Shown here piece after piece: positions 1 through 8,837 of a DNA stretch of 64,000 bases. The position numbers and the translations under genes were made by a program. This stretch comes from Alphaproteobacteria bacterium LSUCC0719 (GTDB lineage: Bacteria; Pseudomonadota; Alphaproteobacteria; Puniceispirillales; Puniceispirillaceae), in assembly GCA_040839025.1 (NCBI GenBank), contig JBFPJN010000002.1:248001-312000 (forward strand), given 5' to 3'. The notes below the pieces were generated by a model that saw only the letters and a program-made list of their open reading frames with translations, did not search any database and had not been told where the DNA came from. The stretch's first letter is position 1; each line of letters opens with the position of its first letter.

Positions 1-313
1 CGCCATCCTTGCCAGTTGGACCGGCGCGCCGGGTGCCCCGGAAAGATAACGCCCGTTCTTCAGCCGCGACAGTCGTCAATGCAAGCGCTGGCCAAAAAGC
101 GGGCGTTGGCCAAAAATGCAGAGGTTGGCAGGAGATCGCGCCCCAACCATGCAACTTTTTTTGCCGCCGGATCGCCGGGCGCAGACAGGGCTGATCCCGC
201 GACATGGGCATATAGAGCTTGCATTGCCAGCGGAATCCTGAATACTTTTTTGTCTATGGTGCAACGATAATTCCAGCTCGAAGCCGGAAAAACGGCCGAG
301 CGGAGGAGGAAAC
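1..313. other. Intergenic leader before the first ABC operon
   Basis: No convincing gene is visible. The 10-base word TGGCCAAAAA occurs at 89-98 and again at 107-116 (period 18), which could be a binding-site pair or chance. A strong ribosome site (GGAGGAGG, about 302-309) sits just before the ATG at 314. I could not pick a confident -35/-10 pair. Confidence 0.4.
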
Positions 314-1861
314 ATGACTTTTAACATTTCAAGACGGACCGCGCTGAAGACGGCTGCCGCCGCTGGCGCGCTTTCCGTTACCGGCATGCCAGCAATGGCC
401 GCGCCAAAACATGGCGGGACCTATCGCATCGGCATGTCCGGCGGCAACACATCCGATACATGGGACAGCCGTACACATTCCGACAGCTTCATGATCAACA
501 TGGGTGCCGGCTGTGTGTTTGAAACCCTGACTGAAGTATCGGCAGCTGGTGAACTGGTTGGTGAACTGGCCGAAAGCTGGGAGGCGTCACCCGACGCGAA
601 GATCTGGACGTTCAATCTTCGCAAGGGCGTCAAGTTCCATAATGGCAAGTCATTCGGCGCCGATGATGTCATCGCGTCGATGAACATGCATGTCGAGGAA
701 GGCGCCAAGTCGGCCGCCAAGCCGATTGTCGCCTCGGTCGCCGAGATGAAGAAGCTGTCCGACCATCAGGTCCAGTTTGTTCTGAATTCAGGCAGCGCCG
801 ATTTCCCCTATCTGGTGTCGGACTATCATATCTGCATGTTCCCGGCCGGCCAGATTGCCGAGGCCATCGCCAACGGCATCGGAACCGGTCCTTACAGGGT
901 CGTATCGTTCGAGCCGGGTGTTCGCGCGCTGGTGACCAAATTCGACGATCACTGGGATGCTGACAACCGCGGCTATTTCGCTGAAGTCGAGCAGATCTAC
1001 ATCGCCGACGCATCGGCACGTGTGAACGCCCTGATGACCAGCCAGGTCGACGTCATCAACCGCGTTGATTTCAAGTCGGTGAAGCTGCTGAATGCCTATG
1101 TCAATATCGACATTCTCGAAGTGACCGGCAACATGCACAACACCTTCCCGATGCTGGTGGCAAACGCACCGTTCAACGATGTGAATGTACGTCGGGCGCT
1201 GAAATATGCCATCAACCGTCAGGAAATGGTCGACAAGATTCTGCTTGGCCACGGTGCGGTCGGCAACGACCATCCGATCGGTCCGGCGAACCAGTATTAT
1301 GCCTCGGATCTCGAGCAGACCGAATATGATCCGGACAAGGCCAAGTTCTATCTGAAGGAAGCCGGCATGTCGTCGCTGAATGTTGACCTCAGCGTATCCG
1401 ACGGTGCTTTTGCCGGTGCGGTCGATGCTGGCCAGCTGTACCAGAATTCGGGCAAGGGTGCCGGCATCAACATCAACATCGTTCAGGAACCGGCTGACGG
1501 CTACTGGTCGAATGTGTGGCTGAAGAAGCCGTGGGTGGCCTGTTACTGGTCCGGCCGCGCGACCGAGGACTGGATGTTCTCGACCGCCTATGAAAGCGGC
1601 GTTCCATGGAACGACACCGGTTGGGAAAATGACCGCTTCCAGAAGCTGCTTCTGGAGGGTCGCGCCCAGCTCGACACTGGTCTGCGCAGCGAAATCTATC
1701 GCGAGATGCAGGCTATCTGCCGTGACGAAGGTGCAACCGTGGTTCCGATGTATCAGAACTATGTCGATGCGAAATCAAACCGCGTCGAGCATAGCGGCAA
1801 GACCGGCAATCTGTGGATGCTGGACAACCTGCGCAGCTGTAAGCGCTGGTGGACTGCCTGA
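314..1861 (+). CDS. ABC transporter substrate-binding protein, peptide/nickel/opine family (SBP_bac_5)
   Basis: This is the periplasmic binding component of a DppA/OppA-type importer, 515 residues, the usual length. The N-terminus carries a twin-arginine signal (SRRTALK, Arg7-Arg8), an alanine-rich hydrophobic stretch and an AMA cleavage site near residue 29, so it is probably exported folded by Tat. The family motif region around residues 85-120 (LAESWEASPD, then LRKGVKFHNGKSF) is clear. The start is fixed by GGAGGAGG just upstream. A strong terminator follows before the permease genes, so this gene is probably expressed above the rest of the operon. The ligand cannot be read from sequence; the family takes di/oligopeptides, opines, nickel chelates or sugars. 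Confidence 0.9.
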   Translation: MTFNISRRTALKTAAAAGALSVTGMPAMAAPKHGGTYRIGMSGGNTSDTWDSRTHSDSFMINMGAGCVFETLTEVSAAGELVGELAESWEASPDAKIWTFNLRKGVKFHNGKSFGADDVIASMNMHVEEGAKSAAKPIVASVAEMKKLSDHQVQFVLNSGSADFPYLVSDYHICMFPAGQIAEAIANGIGTGPYRVVSFEPGVRALVTKFDDHWDADNRGYFAEVEQIYIADASARVNALMTSQVDVINRVDFKSVKLLNAYVNIDILEVTGNMHNTFPMLVANAPFNDVNVRRALKYAINRQEMVDKILLGHGAVGNDHPIGPANQYYASDLEQTEYDPDKAKFYLKEAGMSSLNVDLSVSDGAFAGAVDAGQLYQNSGKGAGININIVQEPADGYWSNVWLKKPWVACYWSGRATEDWMFSTAYESGVPWNDTGWENDRFQKLLLEGRAQLDTGLRSEIYREMQAICRDEGATVVPMYQNYVDAKSNRVEHSGKTGNLWMLDNLRSCKRWWTA

Positions 1862-1876
1862 TCCTGAACCAACTGT

Positions 1877-1910
1877 GGCGGGACCCTCGGGTCCCGCCTT
1901 TTCCTTTTTC
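1877..1910 (+). terminator. Rho-independent terminator between binding protein and permease
   Basis: A perfect 9-bp GC-rich stem (GGCGGGACC / GGTCCCGCC, 1877-1885 and 1890-1898) with a CTCG loop is followed by TTTTCCTTTTTC. It lies 16 bases after the stop codon and 89 bases before the next gene. Partial read-through would give more binding protein than membrane components. Confidence 0.88.
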
Positions 1911-1998
1911 TGCTTCCAACATAGTTTTTTTGCAGACGCCCGGATTACCGTGACAATCGTCATGTAGGTATCATCATCAAGCGGCGGACGGGGCAAGG

Positions 1999-2997
1999 AT
2001 GAACAACGTAATCACCATTATCGGCAAGCGCCTGGCCCTTGGCGTGCTGACCATGTTCATGGTTTCGGTGATCATCTTTCTGGCCGTGAACATGCTTCCC
2101 GGCGATTTTGCGCAGGCGCTTCTCGGACAGTCGGCAACCCCCGAGGCGGTGGCCGCGATCCGTGCCGATCTGGGCCTGAACAAGCCGATCCATATCCGCT
2201 ATTTCGACTGGCTGATCGGCGCCGTGCAGTGGGATTTCGGCACCAGTTTCGCAAAGGCCAATTTTTCATCCTATGCCGGCACCACGGCTGACGCCAATTT
2301 CGGCACCGTGGCAGACCAGCTGGCGCCTCGATTCGCCAACACGCTGTTCCTTGCCAGCGTAACCGCCGCGATCGCCGTGCCGCTGTCCTTGATCATCGGT
2401 GTTCTGGCGGCGCTTTACCGCTACTCGATCTTTGACAGGATCGCCAACATCAGCACCCTGACCTCGATCTCAAGCCCGGAATTCTTCGTTGCCTATGTCC
2501 TGATCCTGCTGCTAGCCGTTCTCAGCCCGGTATTCCCGTCGCTGTCGAATATCCATGACGGGATGGATTTTGGCCAGAAGCTGGAAAAGACGATGCTGCC
2601 GGCCCTGACCCTGACGCTGGTCGTCACCGCACATATGATGCGCATGACGCGGGCCGCGATCATCAATCTTCTTGCCTCGCCCTATATTGAAATGGCGCGG
2701 CTGAAGGGACTGTCGCCCTTCCGCATCATCGTCTTCCATGCGCTTCCTAACGCGCTGGCACCAATCATCAATGTCATTGCGCTGAACCTTGCCTATCTGA
2801 TCACCGGCGTGGTCGTGGTCGAGGTGGTGTTTGTCTATCCAGGCGTTGGCCAGCTGTTTGTCGATTCGGTGAAAATCCGGGATATTCCCGTGGTGCAGGC
2901 CTGCTGCCTTGTCTTTGCGGCGGCCTATATATCGCTGAACCTCCTCGCAGATGTGATGTCGATCCTCTCCAACCCGCGGCTGCGGCTGCCGAAATAG
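1999..2997 (+). CDS. ABC transporter permease, DppB/OppB type
   Basis: Inner-membrane permease of the peptide/opine-type importer, 332 residues, normal for DppB. It begins with a membrane helix at about residues 10-35, has the periplasmic region after it, then about five further helices. The cytoplasmic EAA-type loop that docks on the ATPase is visible near residues 230-250 (ARLKGLSPFRIIVFHALPNA). It lies downstream of the binding-protein terminator and 10 bases before the second permease, so 1999-5856 is one transcription unit. The ATG has GGGGCAAGG upstream. Confidence 0.9.
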   Translation: MNNVITIIGKRLALGVLTMFMVSVIIFLAVNMLPGDFAQALLGQSATPEAVAAIRADLGLNKPIHIRYFDWLIGAVQWDFGTSFAKANFSSYAGTTADANFGTVADQLAPRFANTLFLASVTAAIAVPLSLIIGVLAALYRYSIFDRIANISTLTSISSPEFFVAYVLILLLAVLSPVFPSLSNIHDGMDFGQKLEKTMLPALTLTLVVTAHMMRMTRAAIINLLASPYIEMARLKGLSPFRIIVFHALPNALAPIINVIALNLAYLITGVVVVEVVFVYPGVGQLFVDSVKIRDIPVVQACCLVFAAAYISLNLLADVMSILSNPRLRLPK

Positions 2998-3007
2998 GGG
3001 AATCGCG

Positions 3008-4195
3008 ATGCCAACTCTGCCACTTTCCTACTGGTCAGCCCTTGTCATCGCCGGCGCGCTGGCGCTGTATTTCGGTGGCCGCCGGGCCGGTGCCGCAAGG
3101 TCGATCGAGCGGTTGCGCGACATCACCCCGACAGCTGCATTCGGCTACAGTCTGCTGGTTGTGACCCTGTATCAGGGTGTTGCGCTGTATTTCGGCCAGA
3201 ACATGACACCGGGCGCAGTCTTCTTCAGATGGGCCGTTCATGGCGTTGTCGGGTTCAGCATTGCCGGGTTCCTGTTCCAGCAATTTGGCCGACATGTCGG
3301 CACCAGCGGGTCGAAAAAACTGTTCCGGTCAATGCCGGTGACGGCGGCGCTCGGCATTCTGTTGATCCTGATCTATGCCAGTGTCGCGATCTTTGCCGAT
3401 TTCATCGCTCCCTACGGCCAGGCGGAAATCTTCAAGGACGCCAATGTGCTGCCCGGCGGCAATCCCGATATGGGCGGCAATCCGGCGCATTTCCTTGGCA
3501 CCGACCAGATTGGCCGGGACATTCTCTCGCGCCTGATATATGGCGCCCAGAATACCGTCGGCATCGCGTTTGTGACGACGCTTCTGGCCTTTTTCATCGG
3601 CATCAGCCTCGGCTTCCTCGCCGCCACCATAGGCGGTGTTCTTGACCAGATCCTGTCGCGCATCGTCGACATGCTGATGTCGATCCCGCAGCTGATCTTC
3701 GCGCTGCTTCTGATGACCATCGCCACCGCCTGGTTCGGGTCGGAAAAGGGGATGGTGACACTGTTCATGATCCTGATTATCGCGGTGCTTGATTCGACCC
3801 GCGTTTTCAGGCTGGCGCGCGCCGTCGGCATGAATATCGTGGTGATGGATTTCTTCGAGGCGGCAAAGCTTCGTGGTGAAAAGCTGTCCTATCTTGTCTT
3901 CAGCGAGATCACACCGAACGCCTTTGCGCCCTTGCTTGCCGAATTCGGCCTTCGCTTCTGCTTCGTCTTCCTGACGATCGCATCGCTGTCATTCCTCGGT
4001 ATCGGGATCCAGCCGCCGCTCGCAGACTGGGGCACGATGGTCCGTGACCTGTCACAATTCATCAATTTCGCCGTCATCAGTCCCCTGACAGCCTCGCTTC
4101 CGCTGATGGCGGCAGGTGCCATCGCGCTATTGACCGTGGCGGTGAATTTCGTCGTCGACTGGATGCTGCATCGCGCATCCGGCCTGAAGGAGTAA
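3008..4195 (+). CDS. ABC transporter permease, DppC/OppC type, with long N-terminal membrane extension
   Basis: Second permease of the importer. Typical DppC proteins are about 280-300 residues; this one is 395. The conserved core starts near residue 106 (a helix at about 111-131, then the GTDQIGRDILSRLIYGA motif characteristic of the family). The first about 105 residues add three hydrophobic segments (about 8-22, 43-61 and 76-91) not present in the standard family. The EAA-type loop (AAKLRGEKLSYLVFSEITPN) is intact. The gene starts with GGGGAATCGCG before ATG, 10 bases after the first permease, and is followed closely by the ATPase gene. Confidence 0.87.
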   Translation: MPTLPLSYWSALVIAGALALYFGGRRAGAARSIERLRDITPTAAFGYSLLVVTLYQGVALYFGQNMTPGAVFFRWAVHGVVGFSIAGFLFQQFGRHVGTSGSKKLFRSMPVTAALGILLILIYASVAIFADFIAPYGQAEIFKDANVLPGGNPDMGGNPAHFLGTDQIGRDILSRLIYGAQNTVGIAFVTTLLAFFIGISLGFLAATIGGVLDQILSRIVDMLMSIPQLIFALLLMTIATAWFGSEKGMVTLFMILIIAVLDSTRVFRLARAVGMNIVVMDFFEAAKLRGEKLSYLVFSEITPNAFAPLLAEFGLRFCFVFLTIASLSFLGIGIQPPLADWGTMVRDLSQFINFAVISPLTASLPLMAAGAIALLTVAVNFVVDWMLHRASGLKE

Positions 4196-4200
4196 ACGTC

Positions 4201-5856
4201 ATGGCTGCCAGTGACATGCTTGTCCAGATCCGCGATCTGGAAATCGACGGCATCACCGACGAGACACGGGTGCGGATCATCAATGGCGTCGATCTCGATC
4301 TGAAACGTGGCGAGGTTCTGGGGCTGATTGGTGAATCGGGTGCCGGCAAATCGACTCTTGGCCTTGCGGCGATGGGATTCACCCGTGACGGCTGTGAAAT
4401 TGTCGGCGGTTCTGTCACCTTTGACGGTATTGATCTTGTCGGCGCGACGCCGGATGTCAGACGCCAGCTTCTCGGCAAGCGGATTGCCTATGTCGCGCAA
4501 TCGGCGGCGGCCAGCTTCAACCCGGCGCACAAGATCATCAACCAGCATTCCGAAGCACCGCTGTTCCACGGTCTGTCGACCCGCAGCGACGCCGAGGCCG
4601 ACGCCATCGATCTGTATCGGCGGCTGCGCCTGCCCAACCCCGAGGAGATCGGGTTCCGCTATCCGCATCAGGTGTCGGGTGGACAGCTGCAACGGGCGAT
4701 GACAGCCATGGCAATGTCCTGCCGCCCCGATCTGATCATCTTTGATGAGCCGACAACGGCACTGGATGTCACAACACAGATCGAGGTGCTGGCGGCCATT
4801 CGCGAAATTGTCGATCAGTTTCATACGGCGGCCATCTATATCACCCATGATCTGGCTGTGGTCGCGCAGATGGCGGACCGGGTGAAGGTGCTGCTTCGCG
4901 GTGATGAGGTCGAAGAGGCCGACACGCGGACCATGCTGACTTCACCGCGTGAGGCCTACACGAAATCACTGTGGGCAGTGCGCAGCTTTCAGCGTCCCCA
5001 GAAGCCCGCCGTGAAGTCGGGAACTACCCCGGTGATCAGCCTGCGCAATGTCACCGCCGCCTATGGCGATGGCGAGCCGGTTGTCCGCGATGTCAGTTTT
5101 GACATTCATCAGGGCCGCACAGTGGCAGTTGTCGGCGAATCGGGATCCGGCAAATCCACCACCGCACGGTGCATCACCGGCCTGCTGCCACCACGCCAGG
5201 GCGAGATTTGCTTTGCCGAAACGGTGCTTCCGGCAGATTACCGCAAACGCAGCCTTGATCAGCTTCGTCAGGTCCAGATGATCTATCAGATGGCCGACAC
5301 GGCACTGAACCCACGCAAGCGGGTTGGTGACATCATCGGGCGGCCGGTGGAATTCTATCTCGGGCTGAAGGGCGCTGACAGACGGCGCCGTGTTGAACAT
5401 CTGCTCGAGCAGATTGAACTCGACCCGACCGAATTCATCGACCGTCTGCCGTCGGAACTGTCAGGCGGACAGAAACAGCGTATCGGCATTGCACGGGCGC
5501 TGGCAGCAGAGCCGAAATTCATCATCTGTGACGAGGTGACATCGGCCCTCGACCAGCTGGTTGCCGAGGGCATCCTGAAGCTTTTGACCAATCTTCAGGA
5601 CGAGATGCAGTTGTCCTACATGCTGATCACCCATGATCTGTCCACGGTGCGGGCCATCGCCGACGAGGTGGTGGTGATGAAGGACGGGCTGATTGTCGAG
5701 GCCGGACCAAAGGATGAGATGTTTACCCCGCCGCACCATGCCTATACCGATCTGCTGCTGAGTTCGGTTCCGGAAATGGATCCGAACTGGCTGGACGAGC
5801 TGTTGAAACAGCGCGGTGTGGACAATCTCGGTGATGCCGCGACAAGCAAGATGTAG
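4201..5856 (+). CDS. Fused double ATP-binding protein (DppD-DppF type) of the peptide/opine importer
   Basis: A 551-residue protein with two complete ABC nucleotide-binding domains in one chain, replacing separate DppD and DppF. Domain 1: Walker A GESGAGKST near residue 44, signature VSGGQLQ near 158, Walker B IIFDEPTTALD and switch ITHDLAV. Domain 2: Walker A GESGSGKST near 312, signature LSGGQKQR near 420, Walker B IICDEVTSALD, where the usual Pro after DE is Val. All catalytic elements are present, so it should hydrolyse ATP at both sites. It lies five bases after the second permease, with AAGGAG overlapping the previous stop region. Confidence 0.92.
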   Translation: MAASDMLVQIRDLEIDGITDETRVRIINGVDLDLKRGEVLGLIGESGAGKSTLGLAAMGFTRDGCEIVGGSVTFDGIDLVGATPDVRRQLLGKRIAYVAQSAAASFNPAHKIINQHSEAPLFHGLSTRSDAEADAIDLYRRLRLPNPEEIGFRYPHQVSGGQLQRAMTAMAMSCRPDLIIFDEPTTALDVTTQIEVLAAIREIVDQFHTAAIYITHDLAVVAQMADRVKVLLRGDEVEEADTRTMLTSPREAYTKSLWAVRSFQRPQKPAVKSGTTPVISLRNVTAAYGDGEPVVRDVSFDIHQGRTVAVVGESGSGKSTTARCITGLLPPRQGEICFAETVLPADYRKRSLDQLRQVQMIYQMADTALNPRKRVGDIIGRPVEFYLGLKGADRRRRVEHLLEQIELDPTEFIDRLPSELSGGQKQRIGIARALAAEPKFIICDEVTSALDQLVAEGILKLLTNLQDEMQLSYMLITHDLSTVRAIADEVVVMKDGLIVEAGPKDEMFTPPHHAYTDLLLSSVPEMDPNWLDELLKQRGVDNLGDAATSKM

Positions 5857-5991
5857 CGCCGCATGTTACAGCTCCACACAATGTGGACCGGCAGGGTGAT
5901 TCCGCCTGTGACCTCCAGCCACATCGCGGCTTGCTGGCATTCGCAATAGGCTGTTATCCTGACTTATGCACGTCGTGAATGAGGTAAAACG

Positions 5992-6972
5992 GTGGAAGAA
6001 AGCTTTTCGACACGCAAGCTGCTGAGCGGCGCTGAGCTGAAGGAGTTCAACGCAAAGTCCGATCTGGCCGGTGGTCTGCAGATGGCAAGCCATCTCGGCG
6101 CGATCTTGTTGCTTGGCTATCTGCATTTTCTGGCTATGGGAAGCTGGTGGGTCCTGGCAACGGGGTTTGCTCTCGGCGTTGCGGTGAATTTTCTCTATGC
6201 GGCCCAGCATGAACTGTCGCACTGGACCGTCTTCCGGACCCGCCGCATGAATGAAATCTTCGGCCGCCTCATCGGCTTTGCGATGATTTTCCCGCGCGAC
6301 TATGACCTGGTGATGCATCAGGCCCATCACCGCTGGACATCAAACTGGGAACGTGACGGGGAACTGACCCGCGCGCCCTACACGCTGAAGAGCTACAGCC
6401 TCTATTTCATTGGCATCACCTATTGGATGAACCGGGTCACCGGTCTGATCAGGCGGGCCCGCGGCATCATCATCGAACCGTATATCGGTGCCGCCGTCGA
6501 GGCCAAGGTCATTCGTGAATCACGGCTCCACATCGCTGGCTATGCTGCCATTGCGGCGCTGTCGGTCGTGTTTGAAAGCTGGGCCACCCTGACCTTTTGG
6601 CTGGCACCAATGGTGCTGACAAAATGGGTCCATCAGCTTCAGAACACGATTGAGCATCTTGGCCTGTCACATGAAAGCGACATTCTTCACAACACCCGGT
6701 CCACCCGCACCAACGCCGTCATGCGCTGGCTGTGCTGGCAGATGCCCTATCACACGGCGCATCACAGCTATCCGTCGGTGCCGTTCTGGCAGCTGCGCAA
6801 GCTGAACGACAAGATCGAGTCGGCGGCCGGCCCGGTGCATCGCATGGGCTGGATCGAATTCCAGATCGAGGTGGTCAAGCGGCTTTTGCAAAAGGATGAG
6901 AGCCAGTGGCCAATGGACGAGGCCTGGATCGTGCCGGTGGCCGGTGGCCGCACGGCCCGTCTTGAAGCCTGA
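5992..6972 (+). CDS. Fatty acid desaturase family membrane di-iron protein
   Basis: A 326-residue membrane enzyme with the three histidine boxes of the desaturase/hydroxylase superfamily: HELSH (His73, His77), HQAHHRW (His109, 112, 113) and HTAHHSY (His254, 257, 258), plus His222 in NTIEHLG. These bind a di-iron centre that activates oxygen. Hydrophobic segments lie near residues 33-70 and 180-212. The substrate is unknown: acyl chains, carotenoids and other lipids are all used by relatives. Start is GTG with GAGGT six bases before it. It is 135 bases after the ABC operon and eight bases before the next gene, so it may be co-transcribed with that gene. Confidence 0.82.
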   Translation: MEESFSTRKLLSGAELKEFNAKSDLAGGLQMASHLGAILLLGYLHFLAMGSWWVLATGFALGVAVNFLYAAQHELSHWTVFRTRRMNEIFGRLIGFAMIFPRDYDLVMHQAHHRWTSNWERDGELTRAPYTLKSYSLYFIGITYWMNRVTGLIRRARGIIIEPYIGAAVEAKVIRESRLHIAGYAAIAALSVVFESWATLTFWLAPMVLTKWVHQLQNTIEHLGLSHESDILHNTRSTRTNAVMRWLCWQMPYHTAHHSYPSVPFWQLRKLNDKIESAAGPVHRMGWIEFQIEVVKRLLQKDESQWPMDEAWIVPVAGGRTARLEA

Positions 6973-6979
6973 TCAGCCA

Positions 6980-7837
6980 ATGGCATCACAGCAGCTGAAA
7001 ACCTATACCTCGCTCTGGGCGATGATGCCGCATGACGATAGCGGCACCATTCTCGGTTATGAGCAGATCTGCGAAATGGTCGCCGGTGCCGGCTATGACG
7101 GTATGGCGATCGATCTTGGTGCCGGTGATGTGGCGCAGGCCCGCGAGGTACGACCGCATATGGAACGTGCCGGGCTGACACCCTTGATCGTCGCCTTTCC
7201 AAAGACCATCGAATCGCTGCGCGAAACGCTGATCATGGCCAAGGATTTCGGCGCTCCTTTCGTTGATGTTATTGGCCAGGTGATGCCACTGAGTGTCGAC
7301 GGGATGATCCCTGTCATCCGTCGCTGGATCGATATGGCGGATGACATTGGCATGCCGATCCAGTTCGAAACACACCGCAACTGCATCACCAATGATCTGT
7401 ATGCCACCCTGTGCCTGATCGACGCCGTGCCGGAAATGCGCCTTTGTGCCGACCTGTCGCATTTTGTCGTCGACCGGGAATTCAAACTGCCGCTGGACCC
7501 GCGTGACGCTGGTCTGATTCAGCGGATCATTGACCGTTCGGACAGTTTCCAGGGGCGTGTCGCCAGCCGCCAGCAGATCCAGATCCAGCTTGATTTCCCG
7601 CAGCATGCGAAATGGGTCGAGCTGTTCCAGGGGTGGTGGCGTGACGGTCTGGAAAGCTGGCGGGCCCGCAACGAGTCCGGAGATTGCATTTTCCTGTGCG
7701 AGCTTGGACCGCCCGAATATGCCATGACCGGGGCCGATGGGCGCGAGCTTTCAAACCGCTGGGAAGAGGCGCTGACCATCCGGCAGTGGGTCACCCGGAT
7801 GTGGGACGAGATGGAACAGGACGCACCCAGGCGATGA
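6980..7837 (+). CDS. TIM-barrel sugar isomerase/epimerase-like protein
   Basis: A 285-residue protein of the xylose-isomerase-like TIM barrel family (AP_endonuc_2). Likely metal-binding positions are visible: Glu in QFETHRN, Asp and His in CADLSHF, and Glu in LCELGPPEY. The chosen ATG at 6980 gives a normal barrel start (LKTYTSLWAMMP); the frame is open further upstream, but that would overlap the desaturase gene by 77 bases. No sugar kinase or transporter is adjacent, so the substrate is open; the neighbour is a desaturase-family protein. It converges on the ureohydrolase gene with only 22 bases between. Confidence 0.7.
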   Translation: MASQQLKTYTSLWAMMPHDDSGTILGYEQICEMVAGAGYDGMAIDLGAGDVAQAREVRPHMERAGLTPLIVAFPKTIESLRETLIMAKDFGAPFVDVIGQVMPLSVDGMIPVIRRWIDMADDIGMPIQFETHRNCITNDLYATLCLIDAVPEMRLCADLSHFVVDREFKLPLDPRDAGLIQRIIDRSDSFQGRVASRQQIQIQLDFPQHAKWVELFQGWWRDGLESWRARNESGDCIFLCELGPPEYAMTGADGRELSNRWEEALTIRQWVTRMWDEMEQDAPRR

Positions 7838-7859
7838 CGCTTGCCAGGGTTGTGGATGC

Positions 7860-8837
7860 CTAGGATGCACGGCGGGCTGCGATGGCCTGTGCCAGAACAC
7901 ACATCAGTTCAAACATGATCGATACGCCAATCCAGGCCGTGCCACCGGCAGCATCGAATGGTGGCGACACTTCCACCAGATCGGCCCCGACAAGATCCAC
8001 GCCCGACAATTCCCGCACCACCTGCTGTGCCTGAAAGGAGGTGACGCCGCCGATTTCCGGCGTGCCGGTGCCAGGGGCAAAGCTTGGATCGATGAAATCG
8101 ATGTCAAAGGAACAATAGGTCGGTGCCTCGCCGACAATGCTGCGGGCCTCTGCCATGACGTCGGCAATGCCGCGATCGAACAGCTCTTCAATACGGATGA
8201 TACGCACCCCCTGGGCGAGGCCCCAATCCACATCCTCGGTATTGTAGGCGGTACCGCGTATGCCAATCTGCACAACACGTTTCGGATCGAGAAGCCCTTC
8301 TTCAATGGCACGACGGAATGGTGTTCCGTGGGTATAGCGAAAGCCTCCGAAATAGCTGTCAAAGAGATCGGTATGGGCATCGAAATGGATCATCCCCAGA
8401 GGCCCCGCACCGGCAATGCCACGCAGCACCGGCAATGATACGAGATGGTCACCGCCGGCTGTCATCGGGGTGATCCCGCGAGCCGCCAGCTCGGCATAGA
8501 AACCGGTAATTCTCTGCATGCTGTCATCAAGATCGATCGGATTGGGTCCGACATCACCAAGATCGGCGCAATTGACCATGGTAAAGGGTGCCACACCTGT
8601 GACCGGATTCATCGCGCGGATCATTGTCGACAAATCGCGAAGCTGACGCGGACCATGCCGGGGGCCAGGCCGGTTGGTCGTGCCGGCATCCCACGGAACG
8701 CCGACAAGCGCCATTTCCACCTCATCAATACGTGGTGACTCAAGCGTCAGGTGCGGCAGCCTCATGAAATTTGGCATGCCGGCAAAGCGCGGCATCTCGA
8801 GGGCCGAAACAGGGGTAAAGAAACTGTCATCCGACAT
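7860..8837 (-). CDS. Ureohydrolase (agmatinase/arginase family)
   Basis: A 325-residue manganese hydrolase that releases urea from a guanidino compound. All metal ligands are seen: His in GGDHLVS, the DAHTD cluster (HFDAHTDLFD), and the DID pair in SFDIDFIDPSFAPGTGTP. Agmatine, guanidinobutyrate, guanidinopropionate and free guanidine hydrolases share this scaffold and I cannot choose between them. The ATG at 8837 is preferred because GAGGT lies five bases upstream; an ATG four codons earlier has no such site. The gene overlaps the end of the MttB-family gene by 11 bases, so the two are translationally linked. Confidence 0.88.
   Translation of the reverse strand: MSDDSFFTPVSALEMPRFAGMPNFMRLPHLTLESPRIDEVEMALVGVPWDAGTTNRPGPRHGPRQLRDLSTMIRAMNPVTGVAPFTMVNCADLGDVGPNPIDLDDSMQRITGFYAELAARGITPMTAGGDHLVSLPVLRGIAGAGPLGMIHFDAHTDLFDSYFGGFRYTHGTPFRRAIEEGLLDPKRVVQIGIRGTAYNTEDVDWGLAQGVRIIRIEELFDRGIADVMAEARSIVGEAPTYCSFDIDFIDPSFAPGTGTPEIGGVTSFQAQQVVRELSGVDLVGADLVEVSPPFDAAGGTAWIGVSIMFELMCVLAQAIAARRAS

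Noticed and set aside
3889-4848. Minus-strand open frame across permease and ATPase genes
   Set aside because: It overlaps two strongly supported genes of the importer and encodes no recognisable domain.
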